Positions 36,701 to 44,479 of a stretch of DNA of 51,416 nt are shown here, piece after piece (positions within the stretch are counted from its first letter, which is position 1; each line of letters opens with the position of its first letter). Made by a program: the position numbers and the translations under genes. The notes under the pieces are model-generated. The model was given only the letters and a program-made list of their open reading frames with translations. It was not told the origin of the DNA and did not search any database. The DNA comes from Arenimonas sp. GDDSR-1 (GTDB lineage: Bacteria > Pseudomonadota > Gammaproteobacteria > Xanthomonadales > Xanthomonadaceae), in contig NZ_JAPDUI010000020.1 of assembly GCF_025980345.1 (NCBI RefSeq), positions 1 to 51,416 of the forward strand, given 5' to 3'.

Positions 36701-37600
36701 ATGCGTTTCACGGATTTCGCGCTCGCCGGGCAGGAACACGAGGATGTCGCCGAGACCGTCCTGCGCGGTGATTTCATCGACGGTGACCGCGATCTTCTCG
36801 GGCAGCGTCAGGTCATCGGCGCGTTCGCGGGTGCCGGCCCGGTCTCCGGTACTCTGGAAGTCCCGGTAGCGGACTTCCACCGGATAGCTGCGCCCTTCCA
36901 CTTCCAGCACCGGCGCATCGGCGAAATGTGCGGCGAAACGCGCGGTATCGATGGTGGCCGAGGTGATGACGATCTTGAGATCGCGGCGGCGGGCGGAAAG
37001 TGTTTTCAGATAACCGAGCAGGAAATCGATATTGAGGCTGCGCTCATGCGCCTCGTCGATGATCAGGGTGTCGTAACGCGACAGCCAGGGATCGCTCTGG
37101 ATCTCGGCCAGCAGAATGCCGTCGGTCATGAACTTCAGGTAAGTGCGTTCGCCGACCTGCTCGTTGAATCGCACCTGGAACCCGACCGCGCCGCCGACCG
37201 CGGTCTGCAGCTCCTCGGCCACGCGGTTGGCCACGGCCCGCGCGGCGATCCGGCGCGGCTGGGTGCAACCGATCATGCCGGCGATGCCGCGCCCCGCGCT
37301 CAGGCAGATTTTCGGAATCTGGGTGGTCTTGCCCGATCCGGTTTCACCGGCCACCACCACGACCGGGTGATCGCTGATCAGCCGGCGGAGCCGATCGGCA
37401 TACTGTCCGACCGGCAGGCTTTCATCGACCCGGGCTTCGGGCAGTCCGGATGCGCGGGCAGCGAAGGCCGCGCGGCTGTCGGACAGCGCGGCGGCAAGCC
37501 GCTGCGCCGCATCCGCATCGCCCGGTTGGCGCTTGGCGGCGGCCTGCAGCCGGTACAGCCGGCCTTGATCCTGGCTGAGGGTTTCGGGGAATGCGGACAT
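33713..37600 (-). CDS. hrpA: ATP-dependent RNA helicase HrpA
   Basis: 1295 residues, full length for HrpA. The DEAH-box core has Walker A GETGSGKTTQIPK (~86-98), TQPRRIAARAVANRVAEEL, DEAHERSLN (motif II), SATI (motif III) and QRKGRCGRI (motif VI). HA2/winged-helix, OB-fold and the long HrpA C-terminal domain (~700-1295, Ala/Leu/Gln-rich) follow. HrpA is involved in mRNA processing in E. coli and in rescue of stalled or collided ribosomes. It ends tail-to-tail over the small exported-protein gene. Confidence 0.94.
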   Translation of the reverse strand: MSAFPETLSQDQGRLYRLQAAAKRQPGDADAAQRLAAALSDSRAAFAARASGLPEARVDESLPVGQYADRLRRLISDHPVVVVAGETGSGKTTQIPKICLSAGRGIAGMIGCTQPRRIAARAVANRVAEELQTAVGGAVGFQVRFNEQVGERTYLKFMTDGILLAEIQSDPWLSRYDTLIIDEAHERSLNIDFLLGYLKTLSARRRDLKIVITSATIDTARFAAHFADAPVLEVEGRSYPVEVRYRDFQSTGDRAGTRERADDLTLPEKIAVTVDEITAQDGLGDILVFLPGEREIRETHLALSRRKYRATDVLPLYARLSAKDQDRVFHPDRGRRIVLATNVAETSLTVPRIRYVIDPGLARVKRYSPRQKMDRLQIEPISQASANQRKGRCGRISSGICYRLYSEDDFNQRPQFTDPEIRRASLAGVILRMLHLRLGALEKFPFIDMPDARAINDGWQNLTELGAIDGQRQLTAIGRQMARLPVDVKLARMLVAANGHDVLHEMTVIAAFMGIADPRERPADAKEAADNAHRLFQDAASEFLGVIHLWRAYRTAHEDLSQSQLRKWCERHFLSYLRMREWRELHRQLLISCQELQWPLTAWDAIESKLLAQSADAKAASQHYRLIHRALLAGLPTQVGHRNDKGGFDAPRQRRFNLFPASPLAKQPPSWCLVGNLLDTQKVWGLMAARIEPDWLVEECPHLLTRTYHDPHWSRRQGRVVGHCQISLLGLLLVAKKPVHYGGLFPEEARGIFIRQALLTGEINTRAGFVSRNLQTLAKAHDEEAKQRRSGLVVDEHWQERWYLDRIPPEICSSESLDKWFRALPEAKKQGLLWRSSDLMLAEQSGIALFPDYFVLGSNRLALHYAFAPGQADDGVTLDVPIHLLNALDESRLSWLVPGLIEEKAAALIRALPKTLRRNYVPAPDFARAFSQAFPEPDADAFEGALARFLTRSTGAPVTALDFKEAVLEPHLQINLRLADRNGQVLAQSRNLAELQQRYSALAERAFSEQAGQGFGDAALAGFPDQAIAAELTTAEGLTAYPALVLEDGAVHLRAVASRPEAQRLHSAAVRHFLMESLRDKRKSAAKQLPVDPRLGLLYATLESAERLRADCVQAACNALMQGDYAEIRSRAEFDAVAKTLAAALFGESMSVLTLLQDCMATTARIRAQLKPELMGWASGNLADIKAHLERLVFPGFLAAHPAAFLKQLPRYLKALQLRLERALLDPVKDQARLLEAKPFNDAVLRMLVRSADTAESRRFRQDVEELNVQIFAQELALKGAVSRKHLSRQMDLLT

Positions 37601-37624
37601 GCCGCCATTTTATCGGATTGCCCT

Positions 37625-37654
37625 GAAGAAAAACGGCGCCTTGCGGCGCCGTTT
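37625..37654 (-). terminator. Intrinsic terminator after the S9 peptidase gene
   Basis: Read on the minus strand, a perfect 10-bp stem (AAACGGCGCC with GGCGCCGTTT, 37631-37654) closes a 4-base loop and is followed by a T-rich run (TTTTTCTTC). It starts 3 bases after the peptidase stop, leaving hrpA, further downstream, to its own promoter. Confidence 0.85.
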
Positions 37655-37657
37655 CGT

Positions 37658-39592
37658 TTACTTGACCGGTTTCAGCGGACTGGCCGTCACCGTGCCTTCC
37701 TTCAGATTCTTCTCGAAGAAGGCCAGCAGGCGGTTGGCGAAGTCAATCTGGTTTTCCTTGAGCACGTTGCCGTGACCCTCACCCGGATAGATCTTGAGCT
37801 CGACCGGCGTGCCGACTTTCTGCAGCGCGGCATGCATCATCTTGCTCTGTTCCGGCGGACAGGTGGTGTCCTTCTCGCCGGCAAAAAGCAGGACCGGTAT
37901 TTTGATGTTGCCGGCCAGACGCGCCGGTGAGAACTGCGCCACATCATCCTGGGCGACATCGCCGAAGAACGCCTTGGCCGGATTCATGCCGCCGCCGCCG
38001 TTGGTGGAATAGTTCAACTGCGTCGGAAGATCGTAGGTGCCGACATTGCCGACCGCGCAGCGGTACAGCATCGGCTCCTTGGCCGCTCCCATCAACGCGG
38101 CGTAACCGCCGTAACTGGCGCCGTAGATGCAGATGCGGTCCGGATCGGCGATGCCCTGGCTGATGGCCCAGCGGGTGGCATCGGTCAGATCGTCCTGCAT
38201 GGCCTTGCCCCACTGGCGGTAGCCCTTTTCGCGGAACTCCTTGCCGTAGTTGCCGGAGCCTCTGAAATTGACCTGCATGACCGCATAACCGCGGCTGGCC
38301 AGCATCTGCACTTCCGGATTGTAGCCCCAGCTGTCGTAAGGACCGAACGGGCCGCCGTGCGGATTGACGATCAGCGGCAGATTCTTGCCGGTCGAACCTT
38401 TCGGCAGGGTCACGAACACTTCGATGTCGAGGCCATCCCGGGCTTTGAACTTCATCGGATCCATCAACGACAGTTTGCCGGAGTCGATCCAGGAAGCCCG
38501 TGATACCAGATGTTCGGCTTTCTGCGTGGTGTTGTCGAACAGGTAATATTCACCGGGAACGGTATCGGATTCGACCACGTAGATGATTTTGTTGCCGTCG
38601 CGGGTGGCGGATACCGGATACACGTCGGTGTCCGGAAAGGAGGCCTGCAGCTTGATCAGGTTGCGGGCGAACGGATTGGCCTTGTCGATGAATTCGTAGC
38701 GCGGGAATCCGTCTTCAAAACGGATGGCGTAGACGCTGTCATCCACCGGCGACGACATCACTACGCCCGGGTCGACATTGTCATCGCGGGCGATCTGTTT
38801 CTTCTCGCCGGTCTTGAAGCTGTAGGTGAATACCGCGCTCGGGCCGGATTTCTGGCTCAGCGTGTAATACAGCACGCTGTTGTCGGCGGAAAATGCCTTG
38901 AACTCGAAATCCTGCTCGGTGGCTTTCTGGTCATGAATCACGACCCATTCGGCGTCTTCGCTGGCCCGGGCATAGACCTTCGATTCCTTGTAGGACTTGG
39001 CATTGATGAACAAACGGACCTTGGCCGCATTGTCGGTCACGAATTCACCGTAACCTTCTTTCGGCGGCTTCTTGAAGGTGGGCAGGATATCGCCGTTTTC
39101 GACGTTCATGCGCCCGTAGGTGCTGGAACCGGTATCGGAGGCGTACTGGACCAGCACGTACTTGTCATCGTCCTTGAGCGTATCGAGGATCTGCGCGTAA
39201 TAGCCGCGTCCGTAAGCGGTGCCCACGCCCGAACCGTCGGCGTTCATCGCATACCAGGCGCCTGTCCACGACGGACGGGCATTGGCGCCTTCGCGCACCG
39301 AGGACGTGAACAGCAGGCGCTTGTTGCTGACCCAATAGAATTCCCCGATGTACGCCTTCTCCTGGGGCTTGAACGAACCGGTGATCTGCTTGCTGGCCAG
39401 ATCCATCACCACCAAGGCCGTCAACTTCTCGAACGGCACTGTTGCGGCCAGATAACGGCCGTCGGGGGAAATCTTGACATCACGGAAACTGGAGCGTTTC
39501 CAGAAATCTTCAACCGGAATCGGCTGTGCCGCGGCCGGCAGCATCGCCGCCAGAAGCAGCATTGCCGTGAACATACGTTTGAACCCCATCAT
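37658..39592 (-). CDS. Exported S9-family (prolyl oligopeptidase-like) peptidase
   Basis: 644 residues with a signal peptide (MFTAMLLLAAMLPAAA). An N-terminal beta-propeller (~25-370) with SPDGRYLAA-type repeats is followed by an alpha/beta-hydrolase domain. The catalytic triad is visible: Ser in GASYGGYAAL, Asp in GEKDTTCPPEQ, His in YPGEGHGNV. The oxyanion-region motif NPHGGPFGPYDSWGYNPE is conserved. Xanthomonads carry many such periplasmic dipeptidyl or acylaminoacyl peptidases; the substrate cannot be told. It is a single-gene unit with its own terminator and is divergent from the Dps-like gene. Confidence 0.92.
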   Translation of the reverse strand: MMGFKRMFTAMLLLAAMLPAAAQPIPVEDFWKRSSFRDVKISPDGRYLAATVPFEKLTALVVMDLASKQITGSFKPQEKAYIGEFYWVSNKRLLFTSSVREGANARPSWTGAWYAMNADGSGVGTAYGRGYYAQILDTLKDDDKYVLVQYASDTGSSTYGRMNVENGDILPTFKKPPKEGYGEFVTDNAAKVRLFINAKSYKESKVYARASEDAEWVVIHDQKATEQDFEFKAFSADNSVLYYTLSQKSGPSAVFTYSFKTGEKKQIARDDNVDPGVVMSSPVDDSVYAIRFEDGFPRYEFIDKANPFARNLIKLQASFPDTDVYPVSATRDGNKIIYVVESDTVPGEYYLFDNTTQKAEHLVSRASWIDSGKLSLMDPMKFKARDGLDIEVFVTLPKGSTGKNLPLIVNPHGGPFGPYDSWGYNPEVQMLASRGYAVMQVNFRGSGNYGKEFREKGYRQWGKAMQDDLTDATRWAISQGIADPDRICIYGASYGGYAALMGAAKEPMLYRCAVGNVGTYDLPTQLNYSTNGGGGMNPAKAFFGDVAQDDVAQFSPARLAGNIKIPVLLFAGEKDTTCPPEQSKMMHAALQKVGTPVELKIYPGEGHGNVLKENQIDFANRLLAFFEKNLKEGTVTASPLKPVK

Positions 39593-39749
39593 CGTTTCCC
39601 CGTCGAACCTGATTAAAACGCTACTTTAATGGCTTGCCGGCACTAAAACAATATATGGACGGCCGATTCCGGAACGAATACAGGCAACTTCACAGACTGC
39701 AGACATCGGCATACACTGGCCGTATCACCCGCCACTAATGGAGGCCGCC
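39593..39749. promoter_or_regulatory. Divergent control region between the S9 peptidase and dps-like genes
   Basis: The longest gene-free gap in the window (157 bases), AT-richer than its surroundings. For the rightward gene TTCACA (39689-39694) and TACACT (39712-39717) stand exactly 17 bases apart, about 33 bases before the ATG, with GGAGG close to it. Near the peptidase end a small inverted repeat, ATTAAA/TTTAAT (39612-39617 and 39625-39630), may be an operator or chance. Confidence 0.55.
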
Positions 39750-40217
39750 ATGAAAATCGACATCGGTATTTCCGCCAAGGACCGCAAACACATCGCCCAG
39801 GGACTTTCACACCTGCTGGCGGACAGCTATACGCTGTACCTGAAAACCCATAATTTCCATTGGAACGTGACCGGCAGCATGTTCAACACCCTGCACACCA
39901 TGTTCATGGCGCAATACAACGAACTGTGGCTTTCGCTTGACGAAATCGCCGAACGCATCCGCGCTCTGGACCATTTCGCGCCCGGCTCCGGCGCCCAATA
40001 CGCCAAGCTTTCCAGCATCAAGGAAGAAACCGGCATTCCGGCCTGGAAAGAGATGGTCGGGCAACTGGTCGATGGCCATGAAATCTGTGCCAGAACCGCG
40101 CGTGAAGCGTTCCGGCGCGCCGATGAAGCCAATGACCAGCCCACCGCCGATCTGGCCACCACCCGCATGCAGGCGCACGAGAAAACCGCCTGGATGCTGC
40201 GCTCCTTGCTGAAATAA
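39750..40217 (+). CDS. dps: Dps-like ferritin (DNA-binding protein from starved cells)
   Basis: 155 residues from ATG 39750, which lies five bases after GGAGG; ATG 39738 would overlap the SD and was rejected. The Dps ferroxidase pattern is present: [11 protein letters not shown] (His residues), followed by [15 protein letters not shown] (Asp/Glu). Family members form 12-mers that oxidise Fe2+ with H2O2 and store iron, protecting DNA. The N-terminus is short and only weakly basic, so DNA binding is uncertain. It stands alone with its own promoter, as expected for an OxyR- or stationary-phase-controlled gene, though no OxyR site was identified. Confidence 0.92.
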   Translation: MKIDIGISAKDRKHIAQGLSHLLADSYTLYLKTHNFHWNVTGSMFNTLHTMFMAQYNELWLSLDEIAERIRALDHFAPGSGAQYAKLSSIKEETGIPAWKEMVGQLVDGHEICARTAREAFRRADEANDQPTADLATTRMQAHEKTAWMLRSLLK

Positions 40218-40280
40218 GTCCTGCCGTCAGAGCATTGCGGGGGCGGGCGGCTGGATTTTCCAGCGCATTTTTCAGCGGCC

Positions 40281-40314
40281 ACAAAAAAGGCACTTAGCCG
40301 AAGCATAAGCGCCT
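40281..40314 (-). terminator. Intrinsic terminator after the tRNA-Lys pair
   Basis: On the minus strand a 9-bp stem (AGGCGCTTA at 40314-40306 with TAAGTGCCT at 40296-40288, one G-U pair) continues into a short GC-closed TTCG loop and is followed by TTTTTT. It lies 9 bases after the CCA end of the second tRNA and probably ends the whole queC/tRNA transcript. Confidence 0.85.
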
Positions 40315-40322
40315 GATTTAAT

Positions 40323-40398
40323 TGGTGGGTCGTGAAGGATTCGAACCTTCGACCAAAAGATTAAGAGTCTTCTGCTCTACCAGCTGAGCTAACGACCC
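40323..40398 (-). tRNA. tRNA-Lys (anticodon CTT)
   Basis: The 76-base cloverleaf with encoded CCA begins GGGTCGTTAGCTC, pairs with the CGACCC acceptor end, and has the T-loop GGTTCGAATCC. The anticodon loop CTCTTAA gives CTT (AAG codons). It differs from the upstream copy by three bases in all: the wobble base and two changes in the D-loop. Confidence 0.95.
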
Positions 40399-40415
40399 GT
40401 CAGCGCCGTTCGAAA

Positions 40416-40491
40416 TGGTGGGTCGTGAAGGATTCGAACCTTCGACCAAAAGATTAAAAGTCTTCTGCTCTACCGACTGAGCTAACGACCC
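40416..40491 (-). tRNA. tRNA-Lys (anticodon TTT)
   Basis: The 76-base cloverleaf with encoded CCA has anticodon loop CTTTTAA, anticodon TTT, which reads AAA and AAG. It is transcribed first of the pair, 17 bases before the CTT copy. The near-identity of the two genes indicates a tandem duplication with anticodon change. Confidence 0.95.
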
Positions 40492-40506
40492 ATCGAACGG
40501 ACGGTC

Positions 40507-40524
40507 ATTATAACCAAATTGGTT
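40507..40524 (-). promoter_or_regulatory. -10 element of the tRNA-Lys promoter beside a 13-base palindrome
   Basis: On the minus strand TATAAT (40512-40507) lies 15 bases before the mature tRNA 5' end. A palindrome AACCAAATTGGTT (40512-40524) abuts it on the upstream side. No good -35 is seen, as it would fall inside the queC 3' end. Confidence 0.5.
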
Positions 40525-41196
40525 TCAATGTGCCACATACCGGGTGCTGTCCGGCACGCCCGCAGACAGGAAGCCTTCAGCGCGCAGCCTGCAGGCATCG
40601 CATTTTCCGCACGCCAGACCGGCCGCGTCGGCCTGATAGCAGGACACGGTCTGCGCGAAATCCACGCCGAGACGCACGCCCTCGCGGACGATGTCGGCCT
40701 TGCTCAGCGCAATGATCGGCGTCCGGATGCGCAGGGTCTTGCCCTCGATGCCGGCCTGGGTGGCCAGATTGGCCATGGCCTCGAACGCCTTGATGTACTC
40801 GGGCCGGCAATCGGGGTACCCGGAATAGTCCACGGCGTTGACCCCGCAGAACACGTCATGGGCACCCAGCACCTCGGCCCAGGACAGCGCCACCGACAGC
40901 ATGATGGTGTTGCGGGCCGGCACGTAAGTGACCGGAATGCCGCTGGTCGGCGACTCGGGAACGGCGATATCGGCGGTCAGCGCCGATCCGCCGAAGCTGC
41001 GCAGATCGACCCGGACTTCCTTGTGCGCGGCGGCACCGAGCATGGCGCAGACCCGGTCCGCGGCCTGCAGTTCCGATTCGTGCCGCTGGCCGTAATTGAC
41101 GCTGAGGGCATAGCACGCGAAGCCTTCGGCGCGCGCAATGGCCAGCGTGACCGCCGAATCCATGCCGCCCGAGACCAGCACCACCGCTTTTTTCAT
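40525..41196 (-). CDS. queC: 7-cyano-7-deazaguanine synthase
   Basis: 223 residues from ATG 41196, which overlaps the queE stop (ATGA); the longer open frame was rejected. The N-type ATP pyrophosphatase motif is [11 protein letters not shown] (~6-16) and the C-terminal zinc site is CxxxxxxxxCGKCDAC (~192-207). QueC turns CDG into preQ0 using ammonia and ATP, on the queuosine tRNA-modification path, directly after the QueE step. queE-queC downstream of the tol-pal genes is a common gammaproteobacterial order. Confidence 0.96.
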   Translation of the reverse strand: MKKAVVLVSGGMDSAVTLAIARAEGFACYALSVNYGQRHESELQAADRVCAMLGAAAHKEVRVDLRSFGGSALTADIAVPESPTSGIPVTYVPARNTIMLSVALSWAEVLGAHDVFCGVNAVDYSGYPDCRPEYIKAFEAMANLATQAGIEGKTLRIRTPIIALSKADIVREGVRLGVDFAQTVSCYQADAAGLACGKCDACRLRAEGFLSAGVPDSTRYVAH

Positions 41197-41861
41197 CGCC
41201 CCTGCTCCTCGCCCCACAGTTGTTTGTGCAATTGCATCTGGAAGCGCACCGGCAGGCGGTCGGCGACGATCCAGTCGGCCAGTTCGCGCGGCGTGACCTG
41301 GGCATAGCTGGGCGAAAACAGCACCTCGCAGCACTCGTTCAGGCGGCGCGCGGCAAGTTCGGCTTTGGCCCATTCGTAATCCGCGCGCGAGCAGATGACG
41401 AATTTGAGCTGGTCATGCGGCGTCAGGTGCGCGATGTTGCTCCACAGGTTCTGGCCGGACTCGCCGGAATCCGGGGTCTTGATGTCGACCACGCGGGATA
41501 CGCGGGGATTGACCGGGCCGATGTCGATGGCGCCGGAGGTTTCCAGCGATACCGAGAATCCGGCGGACAACAGCGCATCCAGAAGCAGGATGCAGCGTTT
41601 CTGCGCCAGCGGCTCGCCGCCGGTCACGCACACATTCGGCACGCCGAAAGCGCTGACCTTGGCCACGATGTCCTCGATATCCGACCACTCGCCGCCGTAA
41701 AAGGCATAGGCGGTATCACAGTAGGTGCAACGCAGCGGACAGCCGGTCAGGCGCACGAACACCGTCGGCAGTCCGGCACTGCGGGCCTCTCCCTGCAAGG
41801 ACAGGAAGATTTCGGTCAGTTTCAGGCGCGGCGCCGTGCCCGCCGCGGCCTCACTGGCCAA
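41193..41861 (-). CDS. queE: 7-carboxy-7-deazaguanine synthase (radical SAM)
   Basis: 222 residues from a rare TTG start at 41861; no ATG or GTG precedes the first conserved block ([11 protein letters not shown]). The radical-SAM cluster is CPLRCTYC (Cx3Cx2C, ~41-48), followed by VTGGEPL for SAM binding. It makes CDG from CPH4. The 5' end overlaps cpoB by 11 bases, consistent with translational coupling that could compensate for the weak start codon. Confidence 0.94.
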   Translation of the reverse strand: MASEAAAGTAPRLKLTEIFLSLQGEARSAGLPTVFVRLTGCPLRCTYCDTAYAFYGGEWSDIEDIVAKVSAFGVPNVCVTGGEPLAQKRCILLLDALLSAGFSVSLETSGAIDIGPVNPRVSRVVDIKTPDSGESGQNLWSNIAHLTPHDQLKFVICSRADYEWAKAELAARRLNECCEVLFSPSYAQVTPRELADWIVADRLPVRFQMQLHKQLWGEEQGR

Positions 41862-42603
41862 GACTCAACCCGCGCAGGCGGCTGCGCGCCATGTCGGCCA
41901 CCGGGTGCTCCGGATAAAGGGCGATCACGCGTTCCAGCTGCTGCTTGCCCTGCGCCGTGTTTTTCAGTTCGAGGTGGCAGTACGCCGATTTCAGCAGGGC
42001 ATCCGGAGCTTTTCCGGAATCGGAGAAGCGCTCAAGCAGGATGCCGAAGCTCTTCAGCGCCAGCTCGTAACTGGCCGTCGCGTAATAGCTTTCACCCAGC
42101 CAATACCAGGCATTGGGCGCCAGACGGCTGTCCGGGTAACTCTGCAGAAAACTCTGGAACTGTCCCGCGGCGGCAACGGCATCGCCTTGCTTGATCAGGC
42201 TGTTGTACGCAGCCTGGTAGTCGGCATTCTCACCGGCCGCCGCCGGTGCGGGCTTGGCCGCGGGCGCCGGTTTGACCGGAACGGGCGCAGCCGCGACCGG
42301 TTTGGCGCCTCCGCCTTCCAGGGCACTGACCCGCGAGTCCATGTCGATGTATTGCTCGCGGTTGCGCTGACGCGCCTGCTCCAGATCATTCTGCAACTGC
42401 TCGATGATGGCGCGAAGTGCGCGGATTTCATCCTGCATCTGCGTGGTGCGGTTGAGCAGCTCCATGTTGGCCTGGCCGGCGCCCTGGGTCTGCGTCGCCG
42501 CCTGGCTCTCCAGTGCCGAAACACGGTCCGCCAGGCTGGCGCGCTGCGCCTGTACCGGCAGGGCGGTCAACAACAGCAACAGGGTTCCGAAGGGCAGGCG
42601 CAT
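41851..42603 (-). CDS. cpoB: Tol-Pal system coordinator CpoB (YbgF)
   Basis: 250 residues. After a signal peptide (LLLLLTALPVQAQ) comes a coiled-coil trimerisation region (~25-95; LLNRTTQMQDEIRALRAIIEQ), a Pro/Ala/Lys-rich linker (~98-122) and three TPR units (~126-245). CpoB links Tol action with PBP1b-mediated cell-wall synthesis in the periplasm; PBP1b (mrcB) is also encoded in this window. It lies 3 bases after pal. Confidence 0.94.
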   Translation of the reverse strand: MRLPFGTLLLLLTALPVQAQRASLADRVSALESQAATQTQGAGQANMELLNRTTQMQDEIRALRAIIEQLQNDLEQARQRNREQYIDMDSRVSALEGGGAKPVAAAPVPVKPAPAAKPAPAAAGENADYQAAYNSLIKQGDAVAAAGQFQSFLQSYPDSRLAPNAWYWLGESYYATASYELALKSFGILLERFSDSGKAPDALLKSAYCHLELKNTAQGKQQLERVIALYPEHPVADMARSRLRGLSLGQ

Positions 42604-42606
42604 GGC

Positions 42607-43137
42607 TTATTTCACGCTGTAACTGATTTCGACGCGGCGGTTCTGCGACCAGCAGGACTCGTCGCTGTCGAGGCAGACCGGACGCTCTTCGCCGGAACTG
42701 ACCACTTCGATGCGGCCGGTATCGGCGGCATTGGCACTGAATGCGGCATTGACGCCGTTGCCGCGGCGTTCGCCGAGGGCCATGTTGTATTCACGGGTGC
42801 CGCGCTCGTCGGCATGCCCTTCCAGACGCATGCGGGCCGACGGGCGGTCGCGCAGGTACTTGGCGTGGCAGGCGATGATGGCCTGGTATTCCGGCTTCAG
42901 CATGTCCTGGTCATAGTCGAAATAAACCACCCGCTGACGCAGACAGGTATTGCTGTCCAGATCGGCCGGGCCGAACGCGCCTTCTTCGGCAATGGCGCTG
43001 CCTTGGTCGCCGGCGTTGCTTTGGCCGGCGGTGTTGCTGCCGGCATTCGGATCGGCGGGCTCTTCCTTGACTTTCTTGTTACAGGCCGACAGCAGCACGG
43101 CCGTCAGCAGTAAGGCGATTTTCAGTTGCGTTTTCAT
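42607..43137 (-). CDS. pal: Peptidoglycan-associated lipoprotein Pal
   Basis: 176 residues from ATG 43137; upstream open frame rejected because the signal peptide starts here. Lipoprotein signal LLLTAVLLSACNK (Cys ~19). An Asp/Asn/Gly-rich linker is followed by the OmpA-like domain (VYFDYDQDMLKPEYQ, LEGHADERGTREYN, NRRVEISY), with the DAP-binding Asp and Arg residues present. Three cysteines lie in the mature domain (NTCLRQ and the CLDSDESC pair near the C-terminus); the pair may form a disulfide. Pal ties the outer membrane to peptidoglycan. Confidence 0.95.
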   Translation of the reverse strand: MKTQLKIALLLTAVLLSACNKKVKEEPADPNAGSNTAGQSNAGDQGSAIAEEGAFGPADLDSNTCLRQRVVYFDYDQDMLKPEYQAIIACHAKYLRDRPSARMRLEGHADERGTREYNMALGERRGNGVNAAFSANAADTGRIEVVSSGEERPVCLDSDESCWSQNRRVEISYSVK

Positions 43138-43174
43138 GGGAACCTCGGGTTGGCACGGAAAGGGGAAACGGGAA

Positions 43175-44479
43175 TCAACGGTAGGGCGACCAGGCCGGCT
43201 CGCGGACATCGCCATCGGACAGCACCAGGCGCTGGCGCACGCGGCCGTCGGCGGACACCGCATACAGCACGCCGCGGCGGCCCTGCTTGGTGGCGTAGAG
43301 AATCATGCTGGCGTTCGGGGCGAAACTGGGCGACTCGTCCAGATTGCCCGGCGAGATGGTCTGCCAGCGCCCGCTGCCGCCGAAGCTGCGGTCAAGCACG
43401 GCGATGCGGTACACATTGCCGGCACCTTGGGCCATGGCGATCTTCTTGCCGTCGAACGACACCGTCGCCCGCGCATTGTACTCGCCGGAGAAGCTGACCC
43501 GCTTGGCTTCGCCGCCGGCGGCGGAAACCTGATAGATCTGCGGCTTGCCGCCGCGGTCGGAAGTGAACAGCAGGGACTGGCCGTCCGGCATCCAGACCGC
43601 TTCGGTGTCGATGCCGAAATGGGTGGTGACCTGTTTCAGCGAACGGCTGGCGATGTCCATGATGTAGATTTCCGGATTTCCGGATTTCGACAGGGTCAGC
43701 GCCAATTTGGTTCCGTCCGGCGAAAACGCCGGGGCGCCGTTGATGCCTTTGGCGCTGGACACCGGGTCGGTGGCGCCGACGCCGGTGGCAAGCTCGACGA
43801 TGTACACCGCGGAACTGCCCTTCTGGAAACTGACGTAGGCGATGCGCTTGCCGTCCGGACTCCAGGCCGGCGACAGCAGCGGCTCGCGCGACCGGACCAG
43901 GGTCTGCGGATTGAATCCGTCGGAATCGGCCACCATCAGGCGGTACTCGATGCCCTGGCCGAGACCGGTAGCGGTCACATAGGCGATGCGGGTATCGAAG
44001 GCCCCGCGCACGCCGAGGATTTTTTCATAGATCTGGTCGGCGACCTGATGCGCGGCGCGGCGCACATTGCTGGCGCGTGCCGGCATGCTCAGCGATAGCA
44101 GCGACTGCTGTTTGGCGACATCCATCAATTCGTACTGGATGCTGAAATTGCCGTCGGCGCCGTCGATGACGCGGCCGACCACCAGGAAATCCTGTTTCAG
44201 CTTTTTCCACTCGGCGAAGCGGACATCGGCACCGCGCAAGGGCTTTTCGGTAATGGCCGCTTCGTCCAGCGATTTGAACTGGCCGGACTGGTTCAGGTCA
44301 TCGCGGATGACCTTGGCCACATCGTGTGCCGGCGCGGTCTTTCCGCCCTGATAGGGCATCGGCACGATGGCGATCGACAATGCCGATTCGTTGCCGACCA
44401 CCACACCCGCATCCAGTGCCTGCGCCATCGCAAGATGCGGTAGCCATGCCAGCAGGCAGGCGATCAGGATTTTTCTCAT
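43175..44479 (-). CDS. tolB: Tol-Pal system periplasmic protein TolB
   Basis: 434 residues with a signal peptide (LIACLLAWLPHLAMAQA). The N-terminal domain (~25-165) is followed by a six-bladed beta-propeller with repeated WSPDGKRIAYVS / FSPDGTKLALT motifs. TolB shuttles between Pal and the TolQRA machine to mobilise Pal at the division site. Gene order tolA-tolB-pal is standard; its start overlaps the tolA stop by 4 bases. Confidence 0.96.
   Translation of the reverse strand: MRKILIACLLAWLPHLAMAQALDAGVVVGNESALSIAIVPMPYQGGKTAPAHDVAKVIRDDLNQSGQFKSLDEAAITEKPLRGADVRFAEWKKLKQDFLVVGRVIDGADGNFSIQYELMDVAKQQSLLSLSMPARASNVRRAAHQVADQIYEKILGVRGAFDTRIAYVTATGLGQGIEYRLMVADSDGFNPQTLVRSREPLLSPAWSPDGKRIAYVSFQKGSSAVYIVELATGVGATDPVSSAKGINGAPAFSPDGTKLALTLSKSGNPEIYIMDIASRSLKQVTTHFGIDTEAVWMPDGQSLLFTSDRGGKPQIYQVSAAGGEAKRVSFSGEYNARATVSFDGKKIAMAQGAGNVYRIAVLDRSFGGSGRWQTISPGNLDESPSFAPNASMILYATKQGRRGVLYAVSADGRVRQRLVLSDGDVREPAWSPYR

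Noticed and set aside
40323-40491. A 76-base direct repeat considered as a mobile-element or attachment-site repeat.
   Set aside because: Both copies fold as complete tRNA-Lys genes; no integrase or element lies between or beside them.
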